From Strigops habroptila (taxonomy: Eukaryota > Chordata > Aves > Psittaciformes > Psittacidae), in the NCBI RefSeq assembly GCF_004027225.2, contig NC_044277.2, forward strand, positions 37,621,812-37,685,811: a stretch of 64,000 bases of DNA. The letters are read 5' to 3'. The translations under genes and the position numbers were made by a program. Within the stretch, counting starts at the first letter, position 1; every line of letters begins with the position of its first letter. Below, piece after piece: positions 14,860 through 26,900 of the stretch. The notes below the pieces were generated by a model. It ran no database searches and was not told where the DNA came from. It worked only from the letters and a program-made list of their open reading frames with translations.

Positions 14860-16370
14860 CATCACATAAAGCTTCAGAGGTAGTTCTGATCAAACCAAAG
14901 CAAACAGTAGGAAGTTACCAAAGCAAGATGGTATTCACCCAAGAGTTCTGGAAAGCTAAAGGATAAAATACCCAATCTATCCACTGTATCACATAATACT
15001 TGGTGTCAACCACTGCTTTTACGTCAGTGGTGCGTCAGTTTTAAAAGGTGGTCGCACTTTTAGACTGTCGAGAACTATAGATCAGTAAGTCCAATGCCTC
15101 AGCAGGGCCAGTAAGTAGAAGACACAAGAAACAATGTTCATGAGCACGTAGCTAAGTACGGAGTACAAAATGACACTGATGCTTTCCTATAGAAAAGCCC
15201 TGTCTTAACAGGAGAGTTCTTTGAAGCAGTTGGTAAGTGGTCAAAGCCTGAGCTAACCCGGATGACCAAAACACATGTCAGCTGCTGAACAAAGGCCCTC
15301 CACCAACAGTTCCTAAAGAAGGAAGGTCTTCGCATGGATAAGAAACCGGCTCAAAACAGGAGGAAAAAAATGTTAGGAAACATCACCTGCCTCTTTTCTA
15401 GACCCATGCTGTTTAGCATGCACACAAAACATCCAGAAACAGGTGGTGAGCCTTGAAGTGAGTTTGCTGATAATACTAACAAGTGCGTTTTGTTAAAAAT
15501 GAAAATCAACTATGCAGGAAGCAGCAAACCTTCACTGTACCCACCAAAGGAATAATAAAATGCAGATGAGATTCAGTGTAGGTAAATAGAAGGCAACGCA
15601 CCTGAGAAAATACAATCCAACTGGTTTACATACATTTTATTGAGCTCTGACCCAATTACCTCATTGTCAAGAAAGAGATTTGGAAGCTAGAACAGAGATC
15701 CAGGAAGATTTGTCAGAAGAATAAACAGAATGCTAAACATATTTAAGAAAAACAAAACCAAACACAGAATTGTATGAGAGATGCACAAGTCTATCAGGTA
15801 CCTGTATCTCGCTGCAGCGCCAATGTTTGCTCTGCCCACCTCCACTTCAAGAGTAAAATTACTGAAGGACCAAAGCGGGGGGTGAGAGGCATCTGAACAC
15901 CCTTCAGAATCTCCAGCCTCGAGAGGAGACAACCAGGGACTGAATAAGAGAGTCTACGAAATCAGGAGCAGCAGGGAGCAGGTAAGTAGTGAACCATTGT
16001 TCCCTTTTTCTTTTAACAAGGAAACTAGAGAACATCAAACAAAACTAGCAGCTGGTAGGTTCAAAATAAAACAAATAAAAGGAAGCAGTTCTTCATACAA
16101 TGTGTACTTAAGCTGCAAAACTCATTGCCACGGTCCCAATGGAAGCCAAGAGTTTACACAGACCCAGGGAAGACTAGACAAATTCATGCAAGAAAAATTC
16201 ATTAAGTGTTACCTATCACTTTTTCCAAGGTAATTCTGAGCTGCAGGGTTTTGGGGGCTAAGGGGCTGGCTCTCTTTTTGGATAGCCTCCACCACAGTCA
16301 CTGTGAAATAGGATTCTGAATGAGAAAGACCTCTGGTCTCAACTGGCAGAGCTATTCTCTGGTACCAAAA
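14860..16370 (+). mobile_element. Old, long CR1-type LINE copy, plus strand
   Basis: About 1.5 kb shows scattered but ordered similarity to an ancient CR1 family. In order: AGATGGTATTCACCCAAGAG (reverse-transcriptase region) near 14,925, the 3' part of the second ORF, then GGTTCAAAATAAAACAAA with AGCAGTTCTTCATACAATG and CTCATTGCCACGG near 16,055-16,135, GACTAGACAAATTCATGCA, and a terminal block near 16,310-16,350 (GGATTCTGAATGAG...GACCTCTGGTCT). The reading frame is broken by many stops and indels, so it is inactive. The borders are approximate. The divergence suggests insertion well before the 3.6 kb copy. Confidence 0.8.
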
Positions 16371-19300
16371 AAGCAAGATCATATTTGCAACATGGTTTTA
16401 ATAGCTCTTGACAAATATGCTACTTCGATAATACACAATTTCCAGCATATCATTTCACCTCCCTTTCATGAGGAAAAAAATAAAGCTATTTCAGTCCATA
16501 TTATCAGTACTTCAAGAACACAAGTGAGATTACAGTGTTTGAGAGGACCACAGCATGAATGAGACACAGACACCCAAAATAGCAAGTATCAGACTGCTGA
16601 AATTCTATCATTCCTGTATAAAAGATAACCCTATTCCAGCAACAACAAAAAAAAGTAAAATTCAAAGAGAGTTAATGATTTGGTTTTAGCCCCTTGAGGG
16701 AGTGGGAAAAAAAAAGGGGTGGACATAAGGGTAGTAACAGAAACCCTGACAATACTAAACACTGCAGCACAAACATACTTCTCTGGATGCTACTCAATAC
16801 CTGCAGTGGTTAAGTTCGGTTTGGGAGAAACTCAGGACAAAGTTGTGCTATACACTGAAATTTTAGCAATACTGAACTTGTATTAAAAACTTCTACAATT
16901 GAATGGGAAAGGGTTAAAACACTAAGTGGTGAAAAAATTAAAACATTCATACTTTTTCTGATTTAAACAGCAGTTGTAACAGATAATATCAGCTCAAAGC
17001 ACTGGCCTGAAGCTTTACTACTCTTATAAAAAGGTACTTAAAATAACTACAACATATTTAGGTTAAGCACTTAAAGGAATTACTGGAAGACTGAATTCAA
17101 TCCTCAGCTCCAATCCACAAGTCTCTGTACAACATCTTAGCTGCCAAAAACAAACCCTCTCTATTACCTCTGAAGGAGAGACCATGCCCATCTCCTAAAC
17201 GAAGGGTACGAATTTTTCCCCTCAATGAATACAGAGGAGATAACACTTGCTGTTGTAAGCAATGGAAGAACTCTGCCTCTGTGCACCTTCCAGCCCACTC
17301 CTGCTTCCTCCAATATAGGAAAGGTGCTGCTGCGACTCCACACTGAGCAGAGCCCAAGCTTGAAGACAGCAGCATATGCCCAGTGCAGAACAGGCCTTCT
17401 TCTAAACCTCTGCCAGACACAAGGCAGCACAAGCCAATGGTTTATTTTCAAGGACTCATAATGATCAAAGTTTTCATAGGTACAGTAAAACGCCCCATAA
17501 CCCCCAGATCACACCCAACAAATTACAAACCCTTGCTTGGAACTACTCAGTTCTTCAAAGAGATTGTATGGTTGTAGTTTAGATTAGTCAAGTTAAATAC
17601 TTGACTTGAGATGGAAAGAAAACCTCACAGAAAACATGAGTCAAAATGGCTAACAGCATAGGATAGGATAGAATAGAAAGTACATCATCTAAACTCTTTC
17701 TACTCCTAAACTTAAGCTCAACAGACTTAAATTTATTAAGACTAATAATAAACAGACTATCCGGCAGAGCTTATTCGGGAAACCATGCAGGACAAGGGGG
17801 AAGCTTACAGTCCCTCGGATCAGTACACAAAACATAATTGTTTAGAATTTACTCTCGAGAAAAACATTTAAAGGAAGATGATGCAAATTCTGAAAACAGC
17901 AGGCTGTTCACACACAGACTCTAAACACTTCAAATGCATTTTTTTAAGTGCTAAAACCAAACCAACTCTGCTTTTAAGGATAGATAGCATTTATCTACTT
18001 CATGAGAGCAGTAGCAAGGCAAAATTAACACTTGGTAAAAAACCAAGATCATCTGGTGAGAGTTGCTACGTAAAGAGCAACTATTACAAATCCCGATATG
18101 GCAGACCTCAAAACACATCATTATGAACTTGGTATACCAGTCTGGAGTAGCACTCAGGTTCCTGGCTTTCAACCATCTGCTTTGGCCACTAGCCTTGGAA
18201 AGAAGAAAAACCATCCAAACACACTCAGGGATGCCTGCACTAAACACGTATTTTGCCTTCTATCACTTCCATGCACAACTGAGACGAAGAGCATCAAATT
18301 CACTCACGGGAGATGAACGTACTTTTTCTCATGGTACAGCAGAACTATGTGCTCAAAACTCTTCCTGACTTTTCAGCAAGCCTTGTGCTGCTGCACAGAC
18401 CATACATGCACAACAGTCAGCATCAGCAAGTGGGAAAATACTCCTGCTGCTCCTATTTCCCAACCCCCATTTTTCTTTTGAGGCAACTCTGTTCCTCGGT
18501 TCCTCTTAAGCCCTTCCTGTAGCAATGCCCACCACTCCAGACACCTCCAAATTTAATCCACTGGAATAAGCAGCCTTTAAATTAAGGTGCTATAAGGTCA
18601 TACAGCAAGCAAGATGATCAGATTAAAGAGGAAGTGGAGTTAAGTTAATACTGAGTCACTGTTTTAAGTTCTGTGTTCAAGACAACAGCATGATAGTCTT
18701 TCAAGTGCAAACCAGTCTTCACACAGGATGGCCAAGAACTTTCCTATTACAAAAAGAAGTTTTACTTTTTTAAATCTGAACGTGAAATGCAGGACAAAAA
18801 TTCATCAGACAGACAAGATCTGGTCTCAGAGACAGATGTTTTACAGCTGTGCTTTGGGCTTCCTAAGGCCCATTAGAGCAAGCACATACAATTCCTAGTG
18901 TAAACAAACTGCTTTTAGTAACTACAATATTCGCTCTGAACACACACAATGTTAGTCAGGGCCACCATTCCTCACACAGCTTTCACTAAGACCAGCCTGC
19001 AATATCCTTGGTGCCCAGAGATAGAATTTGTAAGTCCCCTCTCCTGCTTCTCCCACCATCTCCTGTAGCTGCTGAAAGGGAGTATTTTAGATGTAAAACC
19101 TGCAGAGAGGAATACAGATGGTGCTCTACATTGTTGTTTTGGGGGTTTTTAATAGCTACGACAAGTGTTTAACTTCCATTAAGGCACATACAGTTTGTCC
19201 AAGTCTTGAGAAAAACGGGAAGGAAAGCACGAGATTCCACTCTTCCACCTGCTAAGAAGTGCCCTTCTGTCACACTGCAGGCGGTTTAACACAAGTGATT

Positions 19301-20764
19301 TTGCAGAATAGCCAGGGCTCTTCAGAAAGCAAGCAGTTCCTCCTGCCATGCTCCTGCTATGCTCAGAGAGTCACCTCGAGCTGGCAGGTGGCTTGAGCAG
19401 AAGCTACAGTCAGAATCCTTGATTTTCTGTAAGGTGTTCATTCCTCTGCCAAGCCACGCAGTGTGAACTGCCCATTTCTCTCTCTGGAGAACAGCAAGAG
19501 GCTGGTATTACAGGAGTCACTAAGCAGCGTGTTATTTTACTTACAATGCAATTTTTTCATCAATTTTAAATAAGAGTGTGTTCATTTTGGTATGAGAAAC
19601 CTTTAGACTACGATAGGAAGTAACAGTGTCAGCCACCTCCTACAACCAAGAGCTCTCATACCCTCTCAAACTATCAGGAATAATGTAGATACTTGGGATA
19701 AAAGTCTGGATAACTGAATCCACTGAATTAAACATTGATTTGATAAAATTTGAGACAAACTGACTCGGAAAGCTGATGAATCTAATGGAGGACTTCAAGC
19801 TTGCCAAAAAAAGAATCACACACCACAAGAGCAATGTACTTTCTTGCAAATAAATTGTTTTAAAGATTAAATACTCTTCATTTGAAATGTCAGACAAGCC
19901 ATTTATATGTCAGTAAATCTTTAAGACTTTTATTCTCATACCTCAAGAGGAAAACTGATTTCTGGGCAGTGGATTATTCATTTTAACAAACTGTTTATCG
20001 TGTGCAATCCACACCATCACTAGAATAAACAAATTTTAATATCAGTTTGAACTCAGGCCAGCACATTCTTCTTTTGGTGTCCTTTGCTTCACAGATGATT
20101 ACTCTATTTCTATTTCTCCCATGAAGGTTCCCAGGCAACTGATCCAATCCACTTGCTCACTGCCACCAAAATGAAAAGATGAAAAGGGCTTGCTGCTCTC
20201 CAAGCCACCGGCCCCCCTCGTCCTTAGCACCAGCTCTGGTGTTCATCAGATCCTTTTATGAGCCGGTTTGATTCATTACAACAGCAAAATGCTCTCCATT
20301 TTACAGAGTTATTTTTCTGCCATTTTAGTGAACTAAAGTGGTTCACAGAAGGACCTGACAAGCACTGCTGCTATAACAAAGTAGCAGAGCCATGCGGTTG
20401 GGAGGAAGGGTGCAGGGGGACAAAGGCAGAGAGGAAACTTCTCCTTTCAGAACAATGTCCGGTTAAATTAGCTCACTGCGTTTCTCAAACCATACCCTGA
20501 CTTATAAATGATTAGATGGGCCACAAGACAACATTCAATAGCTTTGCTTTCAACTATCTGCAGAGCTACAAAATATTTACTGTACACAAAAAATATATAA
20601 TATGTATTCTTATACATAATATTCCAGCAGAAAAAAAAGATAAGTTTTTAAAAACACAATACATTTACATTAAAACACAATAGCAAGATAAGAATAACTC
20701 AACTGGAAAAGGAGGGTAAAGAAAGCTTGGAAGATTTCTTCCTAGCTTGCCTGTTTTTTTTAAC

Positions 20765-20816
20765 CCCACCAATCTCAATAAGCATTATGACCCACCAATC
20801 TCAATAAGCATTATGA
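20765..20816. repeat. Exact 26-bp tandem duplication
   Basis: Two identical 26-base units (20,765-20,790 and 20,791-20,816), each beginning CCCACCAATC and ending GCATTATGA, sit head to tail with no gap. Zero divergence implies a recent duplication or an assembly artefact. Confidence 0.95.
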
Positions 20817-22280
20817 TGGACGAAAGCTACAAGTATTTTTAATAAGCTGAGAACAGCAAGAACTTTGCCTTTTCTCCTGAAGTTGCCATGAGTAGCCAAG
20901 TAAAACTACCAGGGAATAACATGCCTAAGAGAAAGAATCTGAAGGAAGGCAGTCAAGCCAACGTGCTGCAAGGTGGTGTACCACAGGGAAGTGACAATAT
21001 GCGCCAGGTGCCTTGTCCCCAGGTTTTCTGCCCAGTGATCTCTCTCTATGGAGAGCTCTGCCTCGTTCTGTGATGGACCGCCTACTGTGGACATGCCATT
21101 TCACCCGAGAAGCAGGAAGTGAACCTCTAGCAAATACATCAGCCCCACAGCCAAACTGCATTCACGACAGCAGCAAACAGGACAGCTCAGCTGCTGGAGT
21201 CCTCATCTTGCTATTCGAAGTTCACAGCCTACCTGGAGGCACCTCAAAACAGAAACTACTCATTTCACTACGCACTGAAGAAATACCCTGCCCCACCACA
21301 ACATCACCGTTACACCTTAGCAAATTAGACAAGGGTTTTTCAGCCTTTCTGACTCTACCACCTGCCTGCCAAAACTCCTAACGTTGGGCAGCCATAGACT
21401 ACACCACAGATCTGTGACTGCCATACAGACAGAGCCACAAAGGAAGACTGCAGCAGATCCCAGAAGCCCCATCAGGGGATAAGGTCAAGCACGCAGCCTG
21501 CATCCCAGCTGGCTCTGTAATACCCGCCTCCAAGAGCCCCTACTAGTCCAGTTCCTCCCACAGCAAGAATTCACATTGCCCAACCATCCCCACACTGCAC
21601 AGTCCAGTTGTGCCGCCAGTCATGCGTCAGTCTCAGCAGGGGAATCGCACGCTGACAAGCCAAAGGGTGACCATCCTTCATCTAGAGAGGCAGGCAGAAA
21701 GGCAGGCGCTTCGGTTTCCTCTCTTTTGAGGGAGGAGGCAGGGAAAGAGGAATGGTGGTGGAAGGAGAGAAATAGATCAAGGAGATTAATCTCTTAAGTA
21801 ACTGTGTAAGGGAAATTTCTCATGAGAGAAGCACTTTAAGCAATTCCTTTCACCTGCCACCTTTTTTGTAGCCCAGGTTTTCTTTTTTAGCACCCCAAAA
21901 TTAAGTAGTCATTAGACTGGGCAGAGGGGAGCAGGGGCGCGAGGCATTACGAAGGAATGGCTATTTCCTTGAGAATTAGCCATTCGAGAGCTCAGTCACC
22001 TTAACCAGAGCATTTCTCAGATAAATCTAACCATGATAAGTGAAAAGTCACGCAAAAACACACCACCACCACTCCACTTCCATTCTTCTTTTTAGTTTCA
22101 GTGCAACATCTAACACGCTCGACTTCTAAGACTGCCTCTTACAACAATTATCGGACCCAAGTCGGAAAGCACGTTTCTGTTCTAGCTCTGCCTTTAACAA
22201 GCAGATTCTCCCAACAGCCACGCCATTTCTACGGAACAACCCTTTCCTCCTGCATGGCTGCCACAAAGTTCAAACCCTGC

Positions 22281-22308
22281 TCAAATACTAACGTATGTTA
22301 GTATTTGA
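22281..22308. repeat. Perfect 12-bp inverted repeat, 4-base loop
   Basis: TCAAATACTAAC, loop GTAT, GTTAGTATTTGA. The arms are exactly complementary, with a tetraloop spacing suited to a hairpin or cruciform. Confidence 0.95.
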
Positions 22309-23127
22309 AGTGAGGGAAGGCGGCCTGGGCTGGGGACTACTGCAGAACTGTAGTGAAGGAGAGATGCAGGTGGAACTGATGCGATTTTTTTCCAGTAAGC
22401 TCTCTTAAAGTTACAACAGAATTAAAGCAGCAAGTAACTGCCTTCACTTACTGCTGTACAAAAAGAAAGACAACGTACCTTTGCAGAGATCAAGAGAGAA
22501 GGAGGGGGGAAGTGAAGCTGAAGTCTGCTAATTCACTTCCCCACCGATGAAAGAATGATTAAACTAAGGATGAATAAGGCTGTACCCCATTCACAGAGCC
22601 GAGTGAATGCAAAGCACAGCAGACACCTCGTAACAGTACTGATAAATAAACTGAATTACTTAGCAGGTCTCTCCCAGACTTACCTCCTGAGGCAGTCCAG
22701 AGACCCCTATTTAACTCGCTTTCTGAATGATTCCTTCCTAAATCAAGAGAGATATTAAACTGCTCACTATAAACTCTCAGTTTAATTCTTCACGGTTCAA
22801 ACAACTTGAGGCAAGAATTATACTCTTAGCGAGAGTCCACTCATCGGAGTTTAAGGGAATCTCTGAACTCACATAAGCAATGGCTCCAGTGACACAGGGC
22901 CTTAGCTTAAGCCATCCTGACATGACCACACCACCCTGTGAAGCCTGCAGGATCCTCCCAGCAATCAGCAATATAGTCTAAGTACCTCTCAAACCGAGAA
23001 CCAGAGATGAGGACCTGCCTGCTTTTTGCTCTGCAATAAACCACCAACAAGCACCTACTCCAGTCCAATAGCAGTGCAAACCAGAGCACAGGATTTGCCT
23101 ATGTATGCCAGACAGTTGAGACAAAAT

Positions 23128-23160
23128 TTTTATATATATATATACACACATATATTTTAT
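23128..23160. repeat. TA/CA microsatellite
   Basis: TA units followed by a short CACACA and TATAT stretch, in the presumed CHD7 intron 1. Confidence 0.85.
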
Positions 23161-23915
23161 TAGATCTTATTTCAAGCTAATAACTGCAGTTATGGCTGCT
23201 TAGGTATTTCTGATCCCACATGAACACCCCATGCACATTTAAACACAGAACTACAAGCAGGTTACCTGAGATGCCAGATTTCTGGACTTCAGATGTGCTC
23301 TCCTACCCAGGAATACTTAAGATTTTGAGAACATTTGTTACACCCTAAACGACTAATTAAAATGCATCCTTGAAGTTTACCAGTCTCTCACCTACGTGCA
23401 ATTTTATCTCAGCCTTATCAGAGTGATTTTTGAACATCTGTTAGCCTCATCATTACCTTCCTTTCTTCAATCCTGATATCAAGCATTTAGAACGAAGTCA
23501 GTCACATCTCCTTTCTGATTGTCTTGTTTTCAACTCAAAGAAATACTGAACTGTTATTTTCTGCAGTCCAGACCAACATGCACTTTCCCGTACATTTTAC
23601 CAAGTAACACTTCAGCTTTGGATTTCAATCTCAATGAATCCTCTTTGCAGCAGGGAATATGTACTTATAATAAGTTACCATCAACTTGGGACTTCCCACT
23701 CACTAGCTGGCTCACCCAGGTTATTACCTAAACTTTAACTGAATATCTCCCTTTCTCTCACACAAAGGCTTGTTTCACATTTCTCCTGTAACAGCACTAC
23801 CCCAATACTTTCTACAATGAAAACTACTTCTCCTCATGTTGTTCTGTCACTGATCTCTAAACACCTAAAATCTCAACTTTCAGTTCAGATTTAGTTAGTT
23901 TTCCCCTGAATTCTC

Positions 23916-23953
23916 TCTCAAAGAACGACCAGTTCTTTGAGACTGGTCATTCT
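23916..23953. repeat. Two overlapping, mutually exclusive inverted repeats
   Basis: Hairpin A: TCTCAAAGAAC (23,916-23,926), loop GACCA, GTTCTTTGAGA (23,932-23,942), perfect over 11 pairs. Hairpin B: AGAACGACCAGT (23,922-23,933), 8-base loop, ACTGGTCATTCT (23,942-23,953), 11 of 12 pairs. They share bases, so only one can form at a time. Confidence 0.9.
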
Positions 23954-26900
23954 CAATGACCTCACACCTAAAGACTACTCATTTAACAAATCCTGTTTAC
24001 CCTGTAAATAAATCCACAGGCTTCCTATTTTAAGATCCAGGACAAAAGTGCCTTTATTAAAGTCCTCCTTGGACTTGCTCCAGGTTCTGATCTGCTTTAC
24101 CACTGGTCACATAGCTGTTGGTCTCCAAACCTTCCCTACTCAATCCCCCATAGAAGCTCCTCCCCAAACCCCAGATTTCCCTGTTTGGCGAGGGACACCC
24201 CACAATGGGATGTTGTCCCCATTCCACGTAGAGTGTGACGGGACCAGACTCCTCCCACTCACAAATACTGCACACCCAGAGCAAGAGAAACGATAAGAGC
24301 CGTGTTTCTGTATCAGCACCCAAGCACCCCCCTGCCCTGGCTCCCCGCTGCCGAACATCCCCTTGCCAGGCAGCTCCCAGGGTCTGACGTGACACTCCAT
24401 CAGGCTTCAGTGCAGCCAGCCAGCTCTTCCCACACCAACAAAAGCATCCTCCACACTTTGGGTAGAAAGCGGTATTATTGGGAGTTGAAACGCGTGTTTA
24501 TTTTGCAACATGTCCTAATTATCCAAGGCTGGCAAGAAAGCGCAACTCCACTAAGCAAACAAGAGAGCGATATAAATTGGAAAGAAGATTGAAAACAATA
24601 GGGAAGGCACAATCTGAGCAGGAAGAAAAATCTATGGGAAAGCTGAGGGGGTGAGAGGTGGGAATAGGGCAGGAAAGAGGAATAGAAAGAAATAAAAGGT
24701 TTAGATTTCAGAGCAGGACTGGTTTTGCCGTATGAAAGGAATCATACTTTGAACATCTTGTACACCTCCATAAAATGCGTTAAGAAATGACGCTTACTTT
24801 GGAGACAGAAGTCAAAATAAACTGTGAGTAGGCCAATTCCTTTCAAAAAAATCACTGAAAATAAATTTTAAAGCCAACTACCTGTTGGAGTTCTAGCAGT
24901 GAACAGAAAGTTCAACAGAATGGCTTAAAAAGCGGCTCAAGGACATTAAAATCAAAGCACCTCCAAAACTATCCAGCACAGGATTCTCCACACACCAGCT
25001 ACTCCCGGGCAGGTAAGCTGCCGCGCTGCTCGCCACGATCACCAGCCCGTATTTATATGAAGCCCAAGCAGCATCACCTCTGGGATCAGGACCGCACACG
25101 TGAGATTTAACTTCCCTCTCAGAACCATTAGGAGGAGGAGATATTTTGGCTGCAATGACTTTTCCCAGACAATTGATTCTCCAAGTTATTTATTCCCTAC
25201 CATTCCCCTCGAGGCCCTCTCATCACTGCAACTGTCTGTGTCAGGGCACGGTTGGACGCAGCTCCCATGAAAGCCAAGCAAAACCACACCCAAATAGCTA
25301 TATAGGTCACTCCAAAGCAGAGTGAGCCCTACACCACGCCAGCAAGGACTTCGGGTTAGTTCCTATATGCCAATGAGCTTTCAAAGTCATGTGTTACGAT
25401 GCTCTGCTAATACAGTAGCTTACTTGATGATTAGCACTCTTCTACTGAATTGCAACTTCTAAATGAAAATGCTTAAATTAAGTAAGAAAAACCTTACTTA
25501 ATTAAGTAGAAACCACTGCTGAGTGGCATTCATGAAACAAGAGAACCCAACAGCACAAAGATCCTTGGGTTTGACTTGACTTCTTCTAGGTGCGTGTCTA
25601 CATCCTTGAAAAGTCACAATGTTGGAAGCAAAGAGCTAATCAGCTTTTGCATACTTCAGAATATCTGAAGAGCTCTGTTGTCATATTCAGGTGCTTGGAG
25701 TGTGTCATTTAGGTCACAGCCTCCTTTTCCTTTTTTGTATCATGCCTTCCAACCTCATTTTCCAACTGTGCACCTACAATGTGGCATGTCCATGAGTGCT
25801 GACGTAAGATATGAACCACTGAAAGTCACAGTTAGATTCTGCAGGTGGAAAGAAATCAAGAGGAGAACTCTTCCATCAGGTTTCGGTATCCTGAATCCTC
25901 ATAAAAACAGGGGAGGTTTCTGCATATTGATCTTCACTCCTTCCTCTGAAAGAGCTCTAAAAATAAATTACACGTGGAGCTTCCCTTTGCCTTTTTATCG
26001 CTGCCAAAATACAGGCAACATTTGAGACTTTCTTCCTTTAAAATCCAGTGGGTTTTGTGCAAACAAGCTACTCACAGAAAAATAAATGATGATAAACGAT
26101 GAAGTCAATGTCTGTCTTAATGATGAAGCTCAACAGATGCAGTAAATTTATACAGTAACTTTTCTGTTGGAAAAGTGAAATCTAAAGCCTCACCTACACA
26201 CAAAAGGCTCATTTGTAAAGGAGACAGTTTAATTATTTACTAAAATCTGCAGTTTTCTCATGTGTACAAGGAACATAAAAGTATCACCCGTGTTACTTAC
26301 GGGCATCAGTTAATCAGCTCATAAATCTGAGCACTTAGTGATCTGTACATAGCAGACAAGTACAAAAGCGTCTGGAAGTGAGGATTTGAGGGAACGGGGG
26401 GAAGGAGGACACTCAGGCACACACCACTTGTCACACAGTTGCTTGTGTCCTTGCTAGCCACACGGGTTTATTGGAATAACGCTGGGTTCACAAGAGCAAA
26501 CACCAACCAGCAGGTTCTAAAAGCTTCCCCCTCTGAAAATTAATGTAAAAATATGATGAATGGGGAATAAGGGCTGAAGTTAAAACACGTGTGTTGCCTT
26601 GAAACCTGTGCCTTATTTCCACCCTGTCTTTCTGGTTACTTTTTTCCTCCTCCTCCTCCCACCTCAACAACCCTTACGTATCATGCCATGTGCTAAAAAC
26701 AAAACAAAAACCCCAGCAGCCCGCTGCTACAGGATGCCACAGGTATGGCAAACCACAGACAGAGCCTCACTGCGAGATTTCAGCAGCTCTTTGAAAACCT
26801 TCGAAGTTCCCATTCCTCAGGCCCTCCACCTACACAGAAAACCACGCCTGGGTCGTCGGTTCTGTCCGGCTGTTACAGTGTTTAAGGCCGTGCTGTGTTC

